Assembly: GCF_000003815.2 (NCBI RefSeq)
Contig: NC_049980.1
Span: 28,261,273 to 28,325,272, forward strand
Direction: 5' to 3'
Length of the DNA stretch: 64,000 nt
DNA from: Branchiostoma floridae
Lineage: Eukaryota; Chordata; Leptocardii; Amphioxiformes; Branchiostomatidae
Shown here: positions 1 to 10,709 of the stretch, piece by piece
Layout: every line of letters starts with the position of its first letter
How positions within the stretch are numbered: position 1 is the stretch's first letter
The notes under the pieces: generated by a model
The model's database searches: none
What the model was told of the DNA's origin: nothing
Seen by the model: the letters and a program-made list of their open reading frames with translations, nothing else
Translations under genes and position numbers: made by a program

Positions 1-413
1 CCCACTCTGTCTAAGGAACGGTATTGGACCTTTTACCTCTGCAACAGAGGGGAAGGGAAACATATTTATTTGTCTGTGTTTTCTTCTTTTCCAAACAAAT
101 ATGGTCATCGCCCTGGACCAGATGGCTTTCACTATGCATAGGTTTTCAATATGCACTGCTGAGGTAACGGACATCCCGTGGTGTTCGATTACATAATGCG
201 GCATGGCAGCGCTTCGGGGGTGGGGTGGGGGGTTTTCTATTGTTGGCCGGCCACAAAATATAAAATATAATTGAGTAAAAAGAATAGATAGTGCAATAGT
301 TCAATAGTTTTTAAGGCTATACAATGCACTGCAGGTAGGCAGGCATGTGAAAGTAAGCCTTGTACATTAGCTTGAAAATGTTATCTTTCTCGTTCTGTAC
401 ATATTTTTTTCAG
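1..413 (+). other. Intron sequence upstream of the first visible exon of gene A
   Basis: No coding segment was recognised. The stretch ends in a polypyrimidine tract and AG at 411-413 that serves as acceptor for the exon starting at 414. The exons with the signal peptide, upstream LDLa repeats and catalytic His of gene A must lie left of the window. Confidence 0.6.
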
Positions 414-1741
414 TCCCAGCTTCTGGCCAGTAATCCAAGTTCTGGTAGGCAAGCACCATCTACGACATCCCGTAGACGTGGACTCGGAGGCGATTGTGTC
501 GTCGGTGCAAAAAGTGTTCCTTCACGAAGAGTATGATGCTATGAATAACTGGAATAATGACATAGCTCTAGTAAAACTGAGCTCAAGCATAGATGAGACA
601 AGCAACTTTATCAACTACGCTTGTCTAGGAGACAGCGAGACAGCGAGTTTCGACGAGAACTCGTACTGCTTTACATCAGGCTGGGGCGACACTTCATTCA
701 GTATGTAACCGAACTTTTGTCAGGCATATTGTATTTAGCCATAGCCCTAGATTACTTAATTTAATTGAAAAGTACTTGGGCTGTTTAGCACAATACTTAA
801 TGCTTTTGATGCACGCGACACTGCACAATTACTTTATCGTAGAATGTGAAGTCGCATGCATGTTTTACTTCCTGCAGTTGATATATTTCGGGAAATAATA
901 CTCTCATGTTGGGTTCATTACTCCCTTGAATTGGATTTATTTCACATGCACTAGACCTCATTATTAGAATATCATGTAAAATATAAAAGTATGACTAGGC
1001 AGACGTAAACGAAACACACAAGGCGCATCTATAAAACTCAATGAGCGAACAGTCAAATTTTAGGTGGCAGCCGCATCGCAGCGAGGTCAGCAGCCTGGTC
1101 GAATGGAGGTGTTACTGAGATGACATTCATGACTGCCCAATTATCTTTTATAGGTGGTGAAAGACCGGAACTTTTACAGGAGCTGAAGATGGCGCTGATT
1201 CCAACTGCCGTCTGTAACCACCGCATCTCCTACGGAGGCGGGCTGACCGAGAACATGATCTGTGCCGGGTACTGGGAGGGTGGCGGCGGCACGTGTCAGG
1301 GGGACTCGGGAGGTCCTCTAGTGTGCGCGGGTGGGTAGAACCTTGTTTTATGTCGGTAGTACGTGCTAAATACGACAGAGAGGCACAAGATCATAGTTGC
1401 GCCCTCCTGTCTTCGTTTCAAACATCACGGTCCTTATATTAGTTGTGATTATTTCTTTGCGCCACGTGAAGAATTGCAGTTCTGTCATGTTCAGTCGTGG
1501 CAAATTTTGTGTTGATGTCAGTATTTCCTGTATCATACACTTTAAACAGAAGTTCTAAAGCAACGCTCATAAACCTACCATTCCACTTGATTAACTACAG
1601 GTGATGACAGCCGCTGGTATCTTACGGGTGTCACCAGTTGGGGAGCAAGATGCGCCAACCGGTACCAACCAATGGTCTTCACCAAAGTCTCCAATTACGA
1701 AGCCTGGATGCACGACAAAATGACCACTGGTGGTCAAATTG
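414..1741 (+). CDS. Gene A protease domain, C-terminal three exons
   Basis: Exon 414-700 carries the catalytic-Asp segment NNDIALVKL and the SGWGDTS region. Exon 1154-1330 carries the catalytic Ser in CQGDSGGP. Exon 1601-1741 carries the C-terminal strand ending in GGQIG. The catalytic-His exon is outside the window. Relative to gene B, Asp189 (chymotrypsin numbering, two residues before the Cys of CQGDSGGP) is Gly, G219 is Arg (SWGARCA) and G226 is Met (QPMVF), so ordinary Arg/Lys specificity is unlikely. Confidence 0.85.
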
Positions 1742-4700
1742 GTATGCCTTCTTCCTTGATTCGTGTAAATTGGTATATGTGGCGTCGTGTGGCTTTACTG
1801 GTAGATGTTTGGTCCAGAATGCAGACTCGGGTATCGAATGACATGTTGTTCTCTTGGGAAAGGCACTTAACACTACTTTCCCCACTTCATTCAGGTATAA
1901 TTGAAGACTCGGTGAGGATGTTAGATATCAAGAACACTCCAGTGTTCGAGGAGAGCCACAACTCGAGCACGCTAATGAACCCACCACATTCATCGAAAAG
2001 ATTAGGGTCCGTTACGGTCAGAATGGGGTATCCCGAGATCTCATTGATCTCTAGATCTGCCAATCTTTAAAACAGCAACTTAATGCTTGGCGTCATACGG
2101 TATACCTGCCCACAGTCATTGCTAACGCGTAGATACCTCAGTTTGCTCAGTCACTGGCTAACGTTGCTGCGGAAGGCAGGTCAAGTCTCTTAAACAGAAT
2201 CCAATCGGTTGAAGCTAGCATCCGCACTACTTTTCTCTTATAAGGTATACTAACCATCAGCTATGTACCATGTACAAGTTTATCATAACGCACAATGGTA
2301 GTGATCTTGGACACTGAAATCACTCTAATTGACTTGTATCCCACCAGTGTGTTAAAACGTAACGTGTTTCATACAGCTTGTACGGAGAACACCACAGTCA
2401 TCTGCGGAGACGGCAGCTGCTTCCCTGCAGACTACAGGTGTGACGGCTACGAGGACTGCGGCGATGGGGCAGACGAGAACGGTTGCCGTGAGTGACGTAA
2501 TATTATCTATTTAGTCGTCATATTTTTCTTTGAAAGCTGATATTGTCTTTGTACTAACGTCTAACATCTCTTCATTCCACATTAGAACTAGCTTGTGCCC
2601 TGTATTGTGAAAACTACGCCAAGTGCATCCCTACGCAGTGGGTCTGCGACTATTGGGCCGACTGTGACGATCTTGCAGATGAACAGAACTGTAGTAAGTT
2701 GGCATGTTCGCGTAGACTGATATGCGATCCATAAACTGGAATCAAATCAGTTACTTTGTAGTTTATGTGGGTGTCTGTGTGGCGCAACTGCTAGAGCGTT
2801 TTAATCAGAATCAGTAGGTCCTGAGTTCAATACTCGCCATGCACCTGCCCCCAGAGCGTGACGTGACGCCTACCGAGCCTCACGGCTAATCTGTCTAAAG
2901 GTGCCCAAAACACCTACGGATTTGGTGCTGTCAGAGTGTCAACATCTGCACACTTGCCACTAAGACCCGTGAATTTTTTTGTAGTTTATGTGTCGTACGC
3001 TACAGAGATGAAGTTTTCCATGTGATGTAGTTTTCCTTTTTTTCAGATTGTACGGATACGTTCACGTGTGACAACGGTATCTGTGTTCTGCCTGAGTACC
3101 GATGTGACGGGATCAACCACTGTGGAGACGGAAGTGACGAACGTTACTGTGAGTGGCATCGCGTCATGATTTTTCAATTAGTCCGGCTTAATTCCAACCA
3201 TTCAGAAACAATATGTCTCTTAATTTGTAAACAGTTGTACAGATAGCAACAAACAACGACATTCTTGATTTCAACAAACCTTGAATCTATATGAATTAAT
3301 TTCCAGTGGGAGAAACCTACTTGAGGTGAATGTAGAGATTGTTCCTGGCTTTGTTGTCAACATGGTACATGGCAATGTACAACATATTCTAAGTGCGTCC
3401 TTCTGTATGTGTTTGTCTCGCTGTCTAGTCTAAATCGTGGCCTCAACTAACTACATTTTGCAGCCGGAGAAGGTAGATACACTTCTACAGGTCTTTACCC
3501 ATTCGGTCGAATAAATTTAGGTGACTCCAGAATAGCATCGTCTTCATCAAAATCAATTCACACATAGCTCCACGTCTATCGATAATAAAGACAACAGCAA
3601 GCATTAACCTGTCCGATCAACCTACATTGAGGTGATTCCAGTACAGCATCGCCATCACCAACCGCTGCAGATCCAACGACCAGCTAGTCAGTTATTACCC
3701 TGCATATGCGTATCTACATTTTCTATTGACATCGACGATAATGAAAAATTTCTTACCCGATCTACCTCCACCCAGGTGACTCCACTACAACATTGTCATC
3801 ACCATCCACTGAGGCTCCAGTGGCCAGCTCGTCAGCTATTACCATGCCAGCAACAGCTACAAGCGAGACAGCAACTGATGTAGCAACTACAGCTCCAATC
3901 TTGACGACAGGAAAAGTTGACGTCACCACAAGCACGCCATCTGCGTCAACTGAAGGTCCTTTTAGCAAATATTTTAATCTGTCTTTGCACTTGGTATGCG
4001 CGACGTATAAATGAGCAATGACGTGTCCTCATCTTTCCCGTAGCTGTTGTTTTGCAGATTATCACTAAAGAAAGTCAAGATTAGGTAATAACGTTTTTAT
4101 AAAGGTCTTTACAAAGAACTGATGATATTTGGCATGTTAATTGTAGTCCATTCTATCACTAATTAAGTAATTTATCTTTAGATGTCACAACTCCCATAAT
4201 GTAAAAATAGATAAATATATGCCTTTGATGGACTGCTTTGCTATTAGAAGGAATAAAGAAACTAATGATTAGCATACTCCATTGTAATACTATATCAAAG
4301 AATTATGTTAGCCCTTATTGTTATGTACACTAGTATGTTAAGCTTTATTCTACACATTACCTCTATTTTGTACTTTCTGTAATAGCTGTTGCCATACACT
4401 GTACCGTGTACAATTGCTGTGCAATAAAGTCCTTCTATGTATCACATAACAAGCGATGTCCTCTCCCATTAACCTCTCTTCAGGCAGTACCACAACTGCA
4501 ATGGTCAGCCCATCAGCATCCACTGTGCCGATGACGTCGACAAGTGAAGCATCAACAGAGACTGGTACAACTGACGCGGTAACCCCAACTGTGACAACTG
4601 GGAACGAAGTCGTCTTCACAAGCAAACTGCCAGCATCAACAAAAGGTTTCAATAAAGAGCTAATACCACATGCATTTACATTAAAAATTTTGCAACCTTA

Positions 4701-7700
4701 TACGGGAGAAACATTTGGCACCATCTATGCTCGAAAGATTTTAGAAGTTTCTAAATTTCTATGATCCTGATGCTAGAAATTCTTCAAATAAGCCTAATAA
4801 AGTTTATTATAGTCTGATTTCTGATTTTTTTTCCCAATGGAACTTAATAGGATACTACATTGTGATGTTTTGTATCCACCCCCCCCCCCCCCCCCCCACA
4901 GCTGCCATGACAGTGGTTGAGATGGAGGTGACCCTCTCCAGTGTAACGTTCACGGCGGATCTGCAGGACAGCAGCACTGAAGCGTTCCAGACACTGTCAG
5001 CACAAGTCATCGCAGCCGTAAGCAACCTTACCATGACATATTTCACAAAATTTCAGATGAGGTACTTTCACACTTTTCATACTAGCTCCTTTCCCATGTA
5101 CACCTCTAACTTATTTGGGAATGGTCGTATGTTCAGAGCTAGAAGCGACTGTATATACTGTATCTTAAACGTCGGAGCGAACTACTTTCCGGATGGTACC
5201 CAGGCTAGTTGGAAGTGGGACAGAGGATAAATACAAAGTTTTATGTTTCAGATCACCCCTGTTTACCAAAACTACCCAGGCTTTGCTGGAGCAGTCGTCA
5301 GGGGTTTCAGGTACGGTCGTCTCAAATTCGGTCAATATAAAAAAAAAATCAGACGAACTGAACTAGGCTCTGATATTTAGATGTATATATCTTTCTAGGT
5401 GCAGCCAGATCAGCTTTCATTACACGTTTAACAGTTCTATTCGTATTGATAATTCGCATTACTGTTTCAAATTGGTGGTGGCGACGGAGTCAACATTTTC
5501 CAACCATACCTGGAGCTGATGTATCCGATAAAGGAAAATTGCAGACTATACATGTCATGATTTTTTTTACTGGCGTCTTGAAGCTTTACACGAGCAGAAG
5601 AGATTTGTATTTGTATTTTGTATTTGGTGGGCCAACTACTCTGTCTTGGCAGCCAGTGGCTGAATTGCGAGGAGCTTACAATAGGCGGGGCTAAATCGCA
5701 AGGGTCTGGAGGGAGCTGCCATTCTGCGCCACTCAAGTGACCTCAATACGACAGTAATTTCCCCAGGTGCGGTCATGGGACTGTGGGGTTTGAACCACGC
5801 ACTCCGCACCATCACACGGGTTCTTTAACGTGCATGGGTGTTGCTCTCCCCAACACGGGACCTCCATTTAACGTCCTAACTGAGGGACGGCCCAGACACG
5901 CTGCCGCTGCGCCACGCGATCTCACAATAGCAAATTTAACAAAGCAAACGTTGCTTACGTTTAAATACTGTGCTCATTACAGGTCAGGTAGTGTGATTGC
6001 CGATGTCAACATCCTCATCAACAGCCAAGCGGAGCCGGGTAACCGGGAGGTGCCCCTAGCGGTAGCCAGTGTACTGCAGTCAGCTATAACCATCGGAGGT
6101 AGCATGGACCTGGAAGTCCGCGGCGTGGCTTATAGGATGGACGGTAAATTCTTTCTACCCGCTACAATATATTAGGTCACAGTGAGTATTAGCAACTGAA
6201 TGCATTGTAACATAGAATACGGTCGATAGAATGGCACTTAACATGTGTGACGTTAGATGGAGGAGTAAACTATGCTAGCAGATACTAGATGGTCCTGGGT
6301 TCGATCTCTACATTTCTTTTCAGACATAATTTACTTACTTCTGCAGGTTAAAAAGTGTGTAATGAATCTAGTTGGGAGGTAAAAGGTGGCGGAAGGAGAG
6401 AGACGGCCGTTTCTGTTCAATACCGTGCCCTACACATTGCGCAACTTAGGCTTTAATGGGCTATATGGCATTACATCTACCTTTTACCAATGCGAATAAT
6501 ACCAGGATGCATTTTCGAGTACTTTTCCTCGCGCTCTGCACGCAAAGGTGTAACAGTCGACGTGGTGGTGTGCAGCGCTGGTTGCCATGACGACATGACG
6601 TGTGTCTCCAGCGGAGGAGAGTGTCGGTCCTTCTGTACGTCCAACACGGAGTACTGTCTGAACGGGGGAACCTGTCAGGACGGGAACCCGGTCCTGGAGT
6701 GCAGGTAAGAAAACGTTAACAAATTTGTGAAAATCCTGTTGCCACCTATCTTCATTATCATAAGTTCACTTCGATCACTAGAGACGATTTTTATTTTGAC
6801 ACTTAAGTTTACTTTCATTACTTCTTATGTTTTACTTGTACACTTATGTTGACTAATGTTTTTTTATTGTTTTGTAATCTTAAATGGACTTTAGGAAGAA
6901 TATATTTTGCAAGTATATTGTAAAGTCTAATGGAGATCGAAATATAAAAACAAAATAAGAAGATGAACTGAACTGAACAATAGAGATGCGATGCTCGATT
7001 TGCCTAGTCAATACCTATCAGCAATATATTACTTTGACGACGATGAAGGTTACACGTCCAGGTAATAAGATACACCAAATGATATTTACTCACAAAGTTA
7101 CAATTCAAAGTCAGATTATGGTACTGTTACTGTCAGGGTAAGATACTGCTGCACCTGCTCTTTAACAGATCTGTTCAGTGTCAATGACGGACCGTACTGG
7201 ATGCTACCTGAAACTCTGACAATTTCCAAAATCATATTTGAGATCAGAGTTGTTTGAGTAATTATTGTTTGGTTTATATTGCTTTCAGAGTGCATTATTT
7301 ACCAAATGGTGGCTCAGTCTCGTAATACTGTTCTTTGTTTTACCCTCTAAATACTGTCAAAAATCTCAACCATTCCAACCAGGCATGTTGACAGCGGAAA
7401 TGTTTCTCTTATACCTTTTCTGTATATGTAACAACTGACTAGCCATGTTTGTCTTCACAGCTGCCCTTCAGACACAACCGCTTTGTACCAGTACTCGGGA
7501 AAACGGTGCCAGAACGGAGGTGAAACATTTGATGTTTGTTTTGTAATATGTTATTTTTACGTTGTTAAGCAGTTGTTATATATAATCATTACTAGAATTT
7601 GTTTGAAACATATGTATGAAATATATCTATTATCCCATACGTTTCATCAGCCTAAGCCCCAAAAAAACTGATGTTTCCATTTTCTGTTTCCAGAGCTAAG

Positions 7701-8182
7701 TGTGTTCTTCATCGCCTTGCTTGCCGCTGCCTGCGCTCTGGTCGTCATCTTTGCGGTCGGCCTTGTGATTCGGTGCTGGCCCCGCAGAAGGTCAATGACC
7801 TTGTAAGTCTGGTCTGCTAGATTTCATCCTTTGACGTTGCTTGTTCAAAATCTATGTAATATCAAGTGGCGCTGATCACTTTCGTTAGCATCGATTTGCT
7901 ATTTTTGTTGAATGGTTAAAGATTATGACTATGAGGATGAATAGGAAAGGATGAAGTTTTGAGTTATTTGATGAAACGTAACGGTCTGTAGGCCTGCATG
8001 ATTCAATACGATAGTGGCACTCGTCTCATATCATGCTGCTAAACCCTCTCATGTTAAAATGTCAGATTCGAGAGAAGTCACCTTTCATGAATCCCATTCT
8101 GTTCCTCAGAAATGGAGTCCCTGTGGAAAACAAGGGAGTTGTCAACGTCGCCGCTACCTTTCATGAGAACGGGAAGGTGTAG
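414..8182 (+). CDS. Gene A (5'-truncated by window): membrane-anchored trypsin-like protease / LDLa / SEA / EGF protein
   Basis: Fifteen exons join in phase to a TAG stop at 8180-8182: 414-700, 1154-1330, 1601-1741 (protease), 2377-2487, 2586-2693, 3047-3148 (three LDLa), 3776-3955, 4484-4645 (Ser/Thr-rich), 4902-5017, 5252-5310, 5983-6143 (SEA), 6548-6704, 7461-7519 (EGF), 7694-7802 (transmembrane), 8110-8182 (tail). About 667 codons are visible. Exon lengths match those of genes B and E almost one for one, which supports the model. The product should be a type I membrane protein with an extracellular S1-family protease. Oddities: the protease pocket is changed (position 189 is Gly, 226 is Met), both Ser/Thr exons have off-consensus donors, and the cytoplasmic tail is much shorter than in B and E. 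It could be a specialised or a decaying paralogue. Confidence 0.82.
2377..3148 (+). CDS. Gene A: three LDLa repeats, one per exon
   Basis: Exons 2377-2487, 2586-2693 and 3047-3148 each encode one six-cysteine LDL-receptor class A repeat and are all phase 1-1. The first and third keep the acidic Ca-binding end ([11 protein letters not shown] and [11 protein letters not shown]); the second has [11 protein letters not shown]. They correspond to LDLa4, 5 and 6 of gene B by sequence and by exon length (111, 108 and 102 nt against 111, 117 and 102). Confidence 0.85.
2765..2978 (+). repeat. SINE-like repeat with tRNA-type promoter boxes
   Basis: Within an intron of gene A, the sequence has an A-box-like GTGGCGCAACTGCTAGAGCG and a B-box-like GAGTTCAATACTC at tRNA spacing, followed by an unrelated body. 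This is the usual layout of a tRNA-derived SINE. No target duplication was identified, so the limits are approximate. Confidence 0.4.
3510..3770 (+). pseudogene. Two decayed copies of the Ser/Thr stalk exon of gene A
   Basis: Two segments, beginning near 3521 (GGTGACTCCAGAATAGCATC) and 3630 (GGTGATTCCAGTACAGCATC), resemble the start of the functional exon at 3776 (GGTGACTCCACTACAACATT). The second can be followed for about 70 bases; where the live exon has GCCAGCTCGTCA it reads ACCAGCTAGTCA, a nonsense change. Neither has a good acceptor. They look like tandem exon duplications that have degenerated. Confidence 0.5.
3776..4645 (+). CDS. Gene A: two Ser/Thr/Pro-rich mucin-like stalk exons
   Basis: Exons 3776-3955 (180 nt) and 4484-4645 (162 nt) encode Thr/Ser/Pro/Ala-rich sequence that would be heavily O-glycosylated. 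The second ends like the single stalk exon of genes B and E (SKLPASTK). Both are phase 1-1 and could be skipped without changing frame. Their donors read GTCCTT and GTTTCA, far from the GTAAGC used in B and E, so their inclusion is less certain than for other exons. Confidence 0.65.
4290..4445 (+). repeat. Retroelement 3'-end fragment
   Basis: This piece between the two stalk exons ends GTTGCCATACACTGTACCG then GCAATAAAG. It matches the tail nested in the transposon near 37212-37465, so it is a dispersed family. No coding part remains. Confidence 0.4.
4902..6143 (+). CDS. Gene A: SEA domain in three exons
   Basis: Exons 4902-5017, 5252-5310 and 5983-6143. The first begins [14 protein letters not shown], the second contains YQNYPGF, and the third begins [13 protein letters not shown]. 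That Gly-Ser-Val-Ile step matches the GSVVV-type autocleavage site of SEA domains. The acceptor before 4902 is preceded by a long run of C, an unusual polypyrimidine tract. Confidence 0.8.
5630..5945 (+). repeat. Dispersed repeat in SEA intron of gene A
   Basis: It contains GGGTTTGAACCACGC, a tRNA B-box-like string, and a GC-rich body ending at CGCTGCCGCTGCGCCACGCG. It interrupts the intron between SEA exons 2 and 3 and has no counterpart in genes B or E. The family assignment (SINE-like) is tentative. Confidence 0.35.
6548..7519 (+). CDS. Gene A: Cys-rich and EGF-like region
   Basis: Exons 6548-6704 and 7461-7519 encode [14 protein letters not shown] followed by an EGF-like fold with [19 protein letters not shown] and YSGKRCQ. 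The EGF exon is nearly identical in nucleotide sequence to those of genes B and E although the flanking introns are not. Position directly after SEA and before the membrane helix matches the C-terminus of transmembrane mucins. Confidence 0.82.
7694..8182 (+). CDS. Gene A: transmembrane helix and short cytoplasmic tail
   Basis: Exon 7694-7802 encodes a hydrophobic stretch of about 24 residues ([19 protein letters not shown] and onward) followed by RCWPRRR, a basic stop-transfer segment typical of type I proteins. Exon 8110-8182 adds [17 protein letters not shown] and ends ENGKV. The tail lacks the upstream acidic segment and the terminal DSWL present in B and E. Confidence 0.8.
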
Positions 8183-8929
8183 CGGATTTAGAGCTCGTAA
8201 ACCCACCTTTGGATGCAGCCCTGCAACCGTGCACCCCACTGACAAACCTTCCCGTGCTAAGCTACCCATTAGTTTGATTTGATGCTACTCACAATACCAT
8301 CATGGATATATGTATTGAAACATTATGAGGTGCCTTAACATATAAGCATATGTAATTCATGTATAACTAGATAGACAGATGTTACATAGATTGCACAGGC
8401 AGCCCCCCCCCCCTCAATACTTGAGTCACCGGACCCCGGCTTACAGCTATCCTTGTTAGTCCGAGCAGCAGTGAGGTTGTTAATAATACTAGTCTTGAAC
8501 TTATGTCAGATCCTTAATGTACAATGTCTGGTTCCAGATCTAGATAGTTTTACGACTTTGCTGTTAATTGCACAACGGATAACCGCACACTTCTGTTAAT
8601 TGCACGGAATCCCCAAATCCCAAACCGGTGCGGTCCAGCTGGATAACTCCGCATCATTGCACCATCCAGATAATCGCAATGCGTTCGCAAATGGAGTGTG
8701 CAATTAAACGGCTTCTACTGTAGTACCAAATTACACATGGGCCAGGAAGTTTCCTTATTTTTACAAGGGGGTCGCTGACTCCTACTAGGACATGGTTTCA
8801 AATGGGTAGTTTTCATTTACTGAAATGATTTACATACATGTTATTCAGTTATATTTTAGATTTGTTAATGTGTAGCACTGCAGATTATACTACAGGAATA
8901 TCATTGTCACACCTGTATCTGAACGAAAT

Positions 8930-8934
<5 letters not shown>

Positions 8935-8966
<32 letters not shown>

Positions 8967-9051
8967 TACGCACATATACATACACACGCACACAAACATA
9001 CGCACACACACATATGTACAATGATATACATACAGACACTTTAAGATACAT

Positions 9052-9105
<54 letters not shown>
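8935..9105. repeat. (CA)n and (TA)n microsatellites
   Basis: A CA run (about 28 bases) is followed by CA-rich degenerate sequence and then by about 48 bases of uninterrupted TA. A short open frame across the CA part is only translation of the repeat (His-Thr) and is not a gene. Confidence 0.85.
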
Positions 9106-9109
<4 letters not shown>

Positions 9110-10224
9110 AACTACGTATATACCGTACTAAAGTAAGATAAGACTATAAAGACTGACAAATGAAATGCAAAGGCATGGTTCTCTCTACTCTATTACTGCC
9201 ATTACTTAATTGTGATACACGATGAAGAAACACAATGATAGGATTTCTATGCTCATACATCTTTTATGCCCATGAGGGATGTACTTGTATACTGTATTGT
9301 GTATCTTATGTTCTTACTATCTACGTTCTTACATGTAGTCTAGTATATCTTATAACAAAACAGTCCAGAAAAGAAATCACTTTTTCTCTTCTACCCGTAG
9401 CCCCATGTGCTGTGTCAAAGCAAGGAAAATGTTATGACATCTGCTGACAGGAAGGAATGGATCGATTCGAAGTATGGTATTAATAATACCTTGGTTTAGT
9501 TTGAAAACACAGTACATGTGGATGGAGCGACTTATTTAGTGGCAATAAATGTGCAGCAGCTCACTTCCGTCTGTCTTGTCGTTTCTTTAATAAGTGTATA
9601 GGACTATATGAGGAGCTTTTTCCAACACTAAAATCTCAACGCTGACTTACCATACACTGCTTCTGACATTGGAGTGGATCATGACACAGCACATTGGATG
9701 ACGTAGACAAGACTTTGCCCCCAAAATATCTTCATGACCATCCAGATTAAGAAAACAGTATGATACAGTGGTGTATGAATGTGGTATCTTACTTACATCT
9801 ACAATGACTAACATATATATAGGGTAACATTTACTTATAGATTCGGTAAAGCTGTGGAATCTGTTTAAGGTTTAAGATTGCCTCTGATACGTGATTGTTC
9901 AAGAAGATGATAGACCAATTTTATGGATCATAATCATAGTTTTTAGTGCACATCACATGTTTGCCCTCTGACCTCACTTCTGAATTTTACACTTTGTGTA
10001 ATGTGTATTTGATATGTAAGTCTGATCTGTATCTGAGTGTATGTTATTGTATCTGTTCATGCACTGTATATCTTTATTGTATGAGCCCTGGAAGATTAGC
10101 TAAGTGTGTTGAAGGGCATCCCAATAAACTCAATAGACTCAATATACTAGTTTGTACAATGTCAACTTCTTCTTCAACGACTGACCTTTCAACTGATAGT
10201 TCTTAATGCCCCGTGTGATCGGCA

Positions 10225-10600
10225 ATTAACCAAACACTACAAACGTAGCTGTACTTACAACTGATCTGAGGTCGATTAACGGACTAATGATTAACTATAG
10301 ATCAGTGGTCTGACACGCCGCGTTTATTGACCCTTGAGTCACATATCCGCTCACCCTGCCTATCTACTTCAAACAAATGTCATCGAGAGCGAAAAACACG
10401 CACAAAGCAAGCATGATGTTAATCATTGCTAAGGATCCACCCAGGTGCGCGCTAAAACTTGCTCACGCCTGTGTACGTACTCAGAACGAGAGGACTATAG
10501 CGTGAAGCCGCCGACTCAAGACTGCAGGCTACTAACTCAGAGCTGCTGGTTTGGAGAAGCAACCTTTCTGCATAGCTACGGACCAAGTCAAGGGGGCAGT
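10225..10600 (+). promoter_or_regulatory. Conserved promoter-proximal region of gene B with HNF1-like site
   Basis: This block is closely matched upstream of gene E (48190-48519). ACTAATGATTAAC at 10283-10295 fits 11 of 13 positions of the HNF1 consensus GTTAATNATTAAC; gene E has ACTGATGATTAAC at 48221-48233. The sites lie about 306 and 287 bases before the start codons. Conservation in both promoters makes the site plausible; binding is inference. Confidence 0.45.
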
Positions 10601-10709
10601 ATGGCTTTGCACCTGCGCTGTTCTGTTGTCTTGTTGGTGTTGGTCGTTGCGCTGACCGTGGTGTGGTCTGCGAGCGCTGTCAAGCCGAAAGGTTGGAGAG
10701 GAACTAAAG
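10601..10709 (+). CDS. Gene B exon 1: signal peptide
   Basis: It encodes MALHLRCSV followed by a Leu/Val-rich hydrophobic core and a likely cleavage after SASA, then [11 protein letters not shown]. The upstream frame is open to about 10445 but has no other in-frame ATG. This ATG directly precedes the hydrophobic core, and gene E starts at the equivalent ATG. The donor is GTAAGG. Confidence 0.85.

Larger units (their letters stand above)
8183..10600. other. Intergenic region A-B: 3' flank of A, simple repeats, TE fragments
   Basis: No gene was recognised. It holds a run of C at 8403-8412, a pogo/Tigger-like fragment around 8520-8722 (GAAGCCGTTTAATTGCACAC on the minus strand), a (CA)n tract at 8935-8962, a (TA)n tract at about 9057-9105, AATAAA signals near 9544 and 10124, and a retroelement-like tail near 10050-10150. 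The last 370 bases are conserved upstream of gene E and form the promoter region of gene B. Confidence 0.5.

Noticed and set aside
8838-9044. Small frame with a His-Thr repeat
   Set aside because: Translation of the CA microsatellite; no family, no splice context.
9235-9447. 70-codon hydrophobic frame in the A-B gap
   Set aside because: No recognised family, no conservation near gene E, and AT-rich repeat surroundings.
10445-10600. Longer N-terminus for gene B
   Set aside because: No ATG in this extension; the hydrophobic signal core directly follows the ATG at 10601, and gene E confirms it.
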